DNA from: JAICLL01 sp035252155
GTDB taxonomy: Bacteria; Planctomycetota; Planctomycetia; Pirellulales; JAICIG01
Length of the DNA stretch: 24,838 nucleotides
Assembly: GCA_035252155.1 (NCBI GenBank)
Contig: DATFDL010000398.1
Coordinates: 1-24,838 of the forward strand
Reading direction: 5' to 3'
Shown: positions 22,149-24,838 of the stretch, in pieces
Layout: each line of letters starts with the position of its first letter
Numbering within the stretch: the stretch's first letter is position 1
Made by a program: the position numbers and the translations under genes
Notes under the pieces: generated by a model
What the model saw: only the letters and a program-made list of their open reading frames with translations
Told to the model about the DNA's origin: nothing
Databases searched by the model: none

Positions 22149-23384
22149 TTACGTCAGCGACAGCCAGGCGACGCCCATCGCCGTCGAAAGAAGGGTCAAG
22201 GGGATTCCCACTTTCAAATACTCGAAAAACCCCAGTTCCGTGCCCGAGCGGCGGGCGCTCTCGACCACAATCAAATTCGCCACCGAGCCGAGCAGCGTCA
22301 GGTTGCCGGCCAAGGTGCTCGACATGGCCAATGCCAGCCAGGCTTGCTCGTGTTGAGGAATCACCTCGATCAGCGGCTTGAAGAGCAGCACCGCCGGCAC
22401 GTTCGACACCAGGTTCGACAACGCCACCGATAGCCCGCTGACCATCACCACGGGCGACTGCCGGATTGCTTCCCACCGCTCAAGGCCCCAAGAGCGAACG
22501 ACGTGGAGCTCGAACGCATGGACCACCACGAACAGCCCGGTGAACATAATCAGCAGCGGCCAATCGATGGTGCGATAGATTTTTTCGCGGCGTGTGCGGT
22601 CGAACATCAGCACGGCCGCGGCTGCCAAGGCCACCAGCGCGATCGGCTGCCCGGCGAAGAAGAGCGCCACTGTGGCTAACGTCACTACGACGCTTTTGGC
22701 CAGCAGCCGCCGATGCACGCGCGGCCGACGCAGCCGCTCGGGCTCGGCCGCCACGACCGTCTGTCGAAGTTGCTTGCGATAGACCATTGCCACGATGAGG
22801 AAGTTCAGAACCAATCCCGCCACGGCGATCGGCGCCAGCCGCGAGCAAAACCGCAGATACGAAATGCCCGATAGCGATCCGATGATGATGTTCTGCGGAT
22901 TACCGGTGATCGTCGCCACCGAACCCACATTCGAGGCGGTCGCCAGGCCGATCAGATACGGCACCGGCGGGCGCTTGAGCCGCCGGCAAAGCCCGAGCAC
23001 CAGCGGAGTCATCGAGACGCACACCACGTCGTTCACCAGAAATGCCGACAACACGCCCGACAGTCCGATGACCATCGCCAGCAGTGTTTTGGGGCCGCTG
23101 AAGTGGATGGCGATCTGCCGCGTGGCCAAGGCGAAAAAACCGGAGAGCTGCAAGTAGGCGACCACTACCATCATGCCGAAGAGCAGCACGATGGTTTCAT
23201 AATCGACGCTTCGGGCAGCCTCGCCAAAGCTGAGCGAGCCGGCGCAGAGCATGGCGGCGGCTCCGACCAAGGCAATGCCGGCGCGGTCCATTCGCAGGCC
23301 CGGCACGCGGCCCAGTGCCAACCCCAAGTAGGTCAGGGCAAAGATCGCCCCGGTGACCGATGCCGCGGCTTCACTAGTCGACAT
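22149..23384 (-). CDS. ArsB/SLC13-type anion permease (YbiR-like)
   Basis: 411 residues from ATG 23384, which overlaps the stop of the MFS gene. The longer open frame before it lacks hydrophobic helices and is rejected. It is a multi-span inner membrane protein of the ion-transporter superfamily. Two family repeats are visible: VNDVVCVSMTPLVLGLC with ATASNVGSVATITGNPQNI, and LSNLVSNVPAVLLFKP with STLAGNLTLLGSVANLIVVE. The TGNPQN and GSVAN hairpins are the expected substrate and ion sites. The substrate could be arsenite, a dicarboxylate or another anion and cannot be fixed; no ars genes are nearby. It overlaps the upstream MFS gene by 11 bases, so the two are probably cotranscribed. Confidence 0.85.
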   Translation of the reverse strand: MSTSEAAASVTGAIFALTYLGLALGRVPGLRMDRAGIALVGAAAMLCAGSLSFGEAARSVDYETIVLLFGMMVVVAYLQLSGFFALATRQIAIHFSGPKTLLAMVIGLSGVLSAFLVNDVVCVSMTPLVLGLCRRLKRPPVPYLIGLATASNVGSVATITGNPQNIIIGSLSGISYLRFCSRLAPIAVAGLVLNFLIVAMVYRKQLRQTVVAAEPERLRRPRVHRRLLAKSVVVTLATVALFFAGQPIALVALAAAAVLMFDRTRREKIYRTIDWPLLIMFTGLFVVVHAFELHVVRSWGLERWEAIRQSPVVMVSGLSVALSNLVSNVPAVLLFKPLIEVIPQHEQAWLALAMSSTLAGNLTLLGSVANLIVVESARRSGTELGFFEYLKVGIPLTLLSTAMGVAWLSLT

Positions 23385-24693
23385 GTCGGACCTCGGGAGC
23401 GATGACAAATATCTCGCGCGAGACAAGCTCGAAGACGGGCGACGGCAGGGTCTGCTCGCCTTCTTCAGCGGGCATGGTCGCCAGTTTGGCTGGCAAGGTT
23501 TCAGGCACAAAGGCGATTAAGCCCAACGTGGCGACCGCCCCCACCACCGCCAGTGCCCCAAACAAACCGCGATAACCCAGGGCCTCGACCACTTGCGCCG
23601 CCACCGCCGGCCCCAGCGCCGAACCAAACACCAGCGACGTGCCGACGATCGCCTGCGCCTCGCCTGCCCGCCGCGCGTCGCCCAGCCGATCGATGACCCA
23701 TGCGCCGGCCAGCACCGAAAACAATCCGCTGGCGACGCCGTCGAGCACCTGGATCGCCACGATCTGCCACGCCGTGCCGGCCACGGCGATCAACACCAAT
23801 CGTACGGCCATTGTCAACCAGCCCGCGATCAGCAAAGGGCGGCGGCCGATGCGGTCGGCCAGGCGCCCCGCGGGCCGGGCGATGAGACTCCAGGCGACCA
23901 TGCTGACGACGAAGGCATAAGCGAGCAGGCGGTCGGGCGCGTGCAGCTCGCGCTTCAAAAAAAGTCCCAGGTAGATGCCGCCAGGGGCGTTGCAAAAGTG
24001 AAACAAGACCATCATCGCCACGAACGCCCACAGCCCCCGATCGTAGCCCGGTCGCGGGGCCGCAGATCGTACCTTTTGTAGGTCAGGCTTTCCAGCCTGA
24101 CCTACGGCGAGAGCAGCCGATTGACGTTCGGCCATCCGGTGTTGATCTCGAATCAGCAGGCACGCTAGCACCGCCAGACTTTGGACGACGGCCAGCCCGA
24201 CTAAGATCGAGCCGACGCCATGCCGCTCGGCCCACAGGCCGCCGACCAGCGCCACGGCCACCACGCCGATGGGGCGAAACAGCCGCAGAGCGCCCAGCGC
24301 TGTGCCGACGCGGTCGGGCGTGGCCAGCGTGGCCGCTTCGGCGCCCGACAGGCTTTCGACCAAGGCCCGGCAAATGCCGTTTTCGGCGAACAGAACCACC
24401 AGCAGGCCGAGCCAAAGCACGCCCTGGGCGGCCGGCAGCAAGAGGGTCGATGCCGCTAGCAGAACCAAGGCGACGAGCAAGAACGGCTTTCGCCACTGCA
24501 AGCGATCGGCCCACAGGCCGATCGGGAATTGGGCCAGCGCGGCCATCGCCGCCAGTGTCGAGATGACGCCGATCTGCCGATCCGTCAAACCTTTCTCGGC
24601 CAGATAGAGCGGCAAAAAGGGCAGCGTAAACCCGATGCCGGCCATACCCAGCATATACGCGCCGTAAAGTCCGATCCGGTTGCGAAGATTCAT
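23374..24693 (-). CDS. MFS transporter
   Basis: 439 residues, about 12 membrane spans: GLYGAYMLGMAGIGFTLPFL first, then the MFS loop motif GLWADRLQWRKP and its second-half counterpart RPAGRLADRIGRRP. Between the halves, residues ~197-206 (VGQAGKPDLQ) are encoded by a perfect 28-base palindrome, the repeat at 24078. The loop there is cytoplasmic and tolerant of insertion. PETLPAK near the C-terminus is the usual last-helix end. The substrate (drug, sugar or metabolite) is unknown. The stop TAG overlaps the next gene's ATG, indicating an operon with the anion permease. There is no clear ribosome site before ATG 24693. Confidence 0.85.
   Translation of the reverse strand: MNLRNRIGLYGAYMLGMAGIGFTLPFLPLYLAEKGLTDRQIGVISTLAAMAALAQFPIGLWADRLQWRKPFLLVALVLLAASTLLLPAAQGVLWLGLLVVLFAENGICRALVESLSGAEAATLATPDRVGTALGALRLFRPIGVVAVALVGGLWAERHGVGSILVGLAVVQSLAVLACLLIRDQHRMAERQSAALAVGQAGKPDLQKVRSAAPRPGYDRGLWAFVAMMVLFHFCNAPGGIYLGLFLKRELHAPDRLLAYAFVVSMVAWSLIARPAGRLADRIGRRPLLIAGWLTMAVRLVLIAVAGTAWQIVAIQVLDGVASGLFSVLAGAWVIDRLGDARRAGEAQAIVGTSLVFGSALGPAVAAQVVEALGYRGLFGALAVVGAVATLGLIAFVPETLPAKLATMPAEEGEQTLPSPVFELVSREIFVIAPEVRHVD
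24078..24105. repeat. Perfect GTAGGTCAGGCT palindrome inside the MFS gene
   Basis: GTAGGTCAGGCT (24078-24089), loop TTCC, AGCCTGACCTAC (24094-24105): 12 of 12 bases paired. It lies in frame inside the cytoplasmic linker between transmembrane helices 6 and 7. Sequences of this type are familiar to me as dispersed planctomycete intergenic repeats, so its presence in coding DNA looks like an insertion. Confidence 0.9.
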
Positions 24694-24739
24694 GAAAGGG
24701 CACAGGGGACAGGGAATAGGGGAGAGTAAATCAAGGTCC

Positions 24740-24814
24740 GGCGGTGGCTGGGGCAGAGCTGCGCGTGTGGTCTGCGATCAACGCAGCGCCTATTTCGAGG
24801 CGATGCCCCGGCTG
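24740..24814 (-). repeat. Distant relative of the 4089-4185 repeat at the window end
   Basis: On the minus strand this holds CAGCCGGGGCATCG (14 of 14 with 4089-4102) and CTCTGCCCCAGCCACCGCC (one substitution and one gap against 4108-4127). Between them is a longer insert with a CTGCG-ATCAA-CGCAG hairpin. It fills the gene-free last 145 bases. Confidence 0.45.
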
Positions 24815-24838
24815 CGCGTTCTGTCGTCTTTCGCTCCG

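Noticed and set aside
21835..22476. N-terminal extension of the 152-aa minus-strand gene to 22476
   Set aside because: This part overlaps the permease gene in another frame and reads through two palindromic elements; the protein-like signal begins at ATG 21834.
23385..23510. N-terminal extension of the anion permease to 23510
   Set aside because: It is hydrophilic, Arg/Pro-rich and lies in another frame of the MFS gene; the first membrane helix follows ATG 23384.
24083..24703. 206-codon minus-strand frame overlapping the MFS start
   Set aside because: It is an alternative frame of the MFS gene, without membrane helices and rich in Arg/Gly.
1..24838. tRNA or rRNA genes
   Set aside because: Reading the intergenic regions by eye showed no cloverleaf-like T-arm/acceptor arrangement or rRNA-like sequence; a tRNA search program was not available.

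Overview
The window looks like a GC-rich chromosomal segment from a member of the Planctomycetota, most likely a Pirellulales-type bacterium. The signs are a giant repeat surface protein ending in a DUF4214-like domain, a zinc-ribbon/single-membrane-span protein, a very long esterase, and an intergenic landscape full of short palindromic repeats. This is an inference from gene content and style. No rRNA, tRNA, CRISPR array, insertion sequence or phage gene was seen.

Layout. Positions 1-4003 hold the 3' end of a huge secreted protein with at least 11 tandem WGDG (PKD-like) repeats. After a repeat-rich gap comes a secreted GH51-type arabinofuranosidase (4231-6762). A three-gene islet follows (6814-8068): an unknown 223-aa protein, an unknown 87-aa protein and an XRE-type regulator, joined by ATGA and TTGA overlaps. 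A glycan operon (8124-13682) follows: a Wzt-like ABC ATPase, a DegT/StrS sugar aminotransferase and three GT2 glycosyltransferases, mostly overlapping. A class B DnaJ (CbpA-like) runs convergently toward a small HExxH membrane protein.

The dihydroxy-acid dehydratase gene ilvD (15346-17025) has a good promoter and a short upstream ORF overlapping its start. It converges on a secreted alpha/beta-hydrolase (17160-19574, minus). Then come a two-span small membrane protein and a zinc-ribbon/membrane protein on plus, and on minus a small unknown protein, an ArsB/SLC13-type permease and an overlapping MFS transporter. The last 145 bp carry only repeat sequence.

How the genes work together. The glycan operon probably makes and prepares for export a cell-surface polysaccharide containing an aminosugar; its permease partner is not in the window. 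The surface repeat protein and arabinofuranosidase fit a lifestyle of surface attachment and polysaccharide degradation. The other genes are mainly single-gene units.

The least explained content is the palindromic DNA. It includes three copies of a ~91-bp inverted-repeat element with matched arm changes, several smaller palindrome families, and cases where a palindrome supplies codons or a stop codon to a gene. The islet of two unknown genes plus an XRE regulator is the best candidate for an undescribed protein system.
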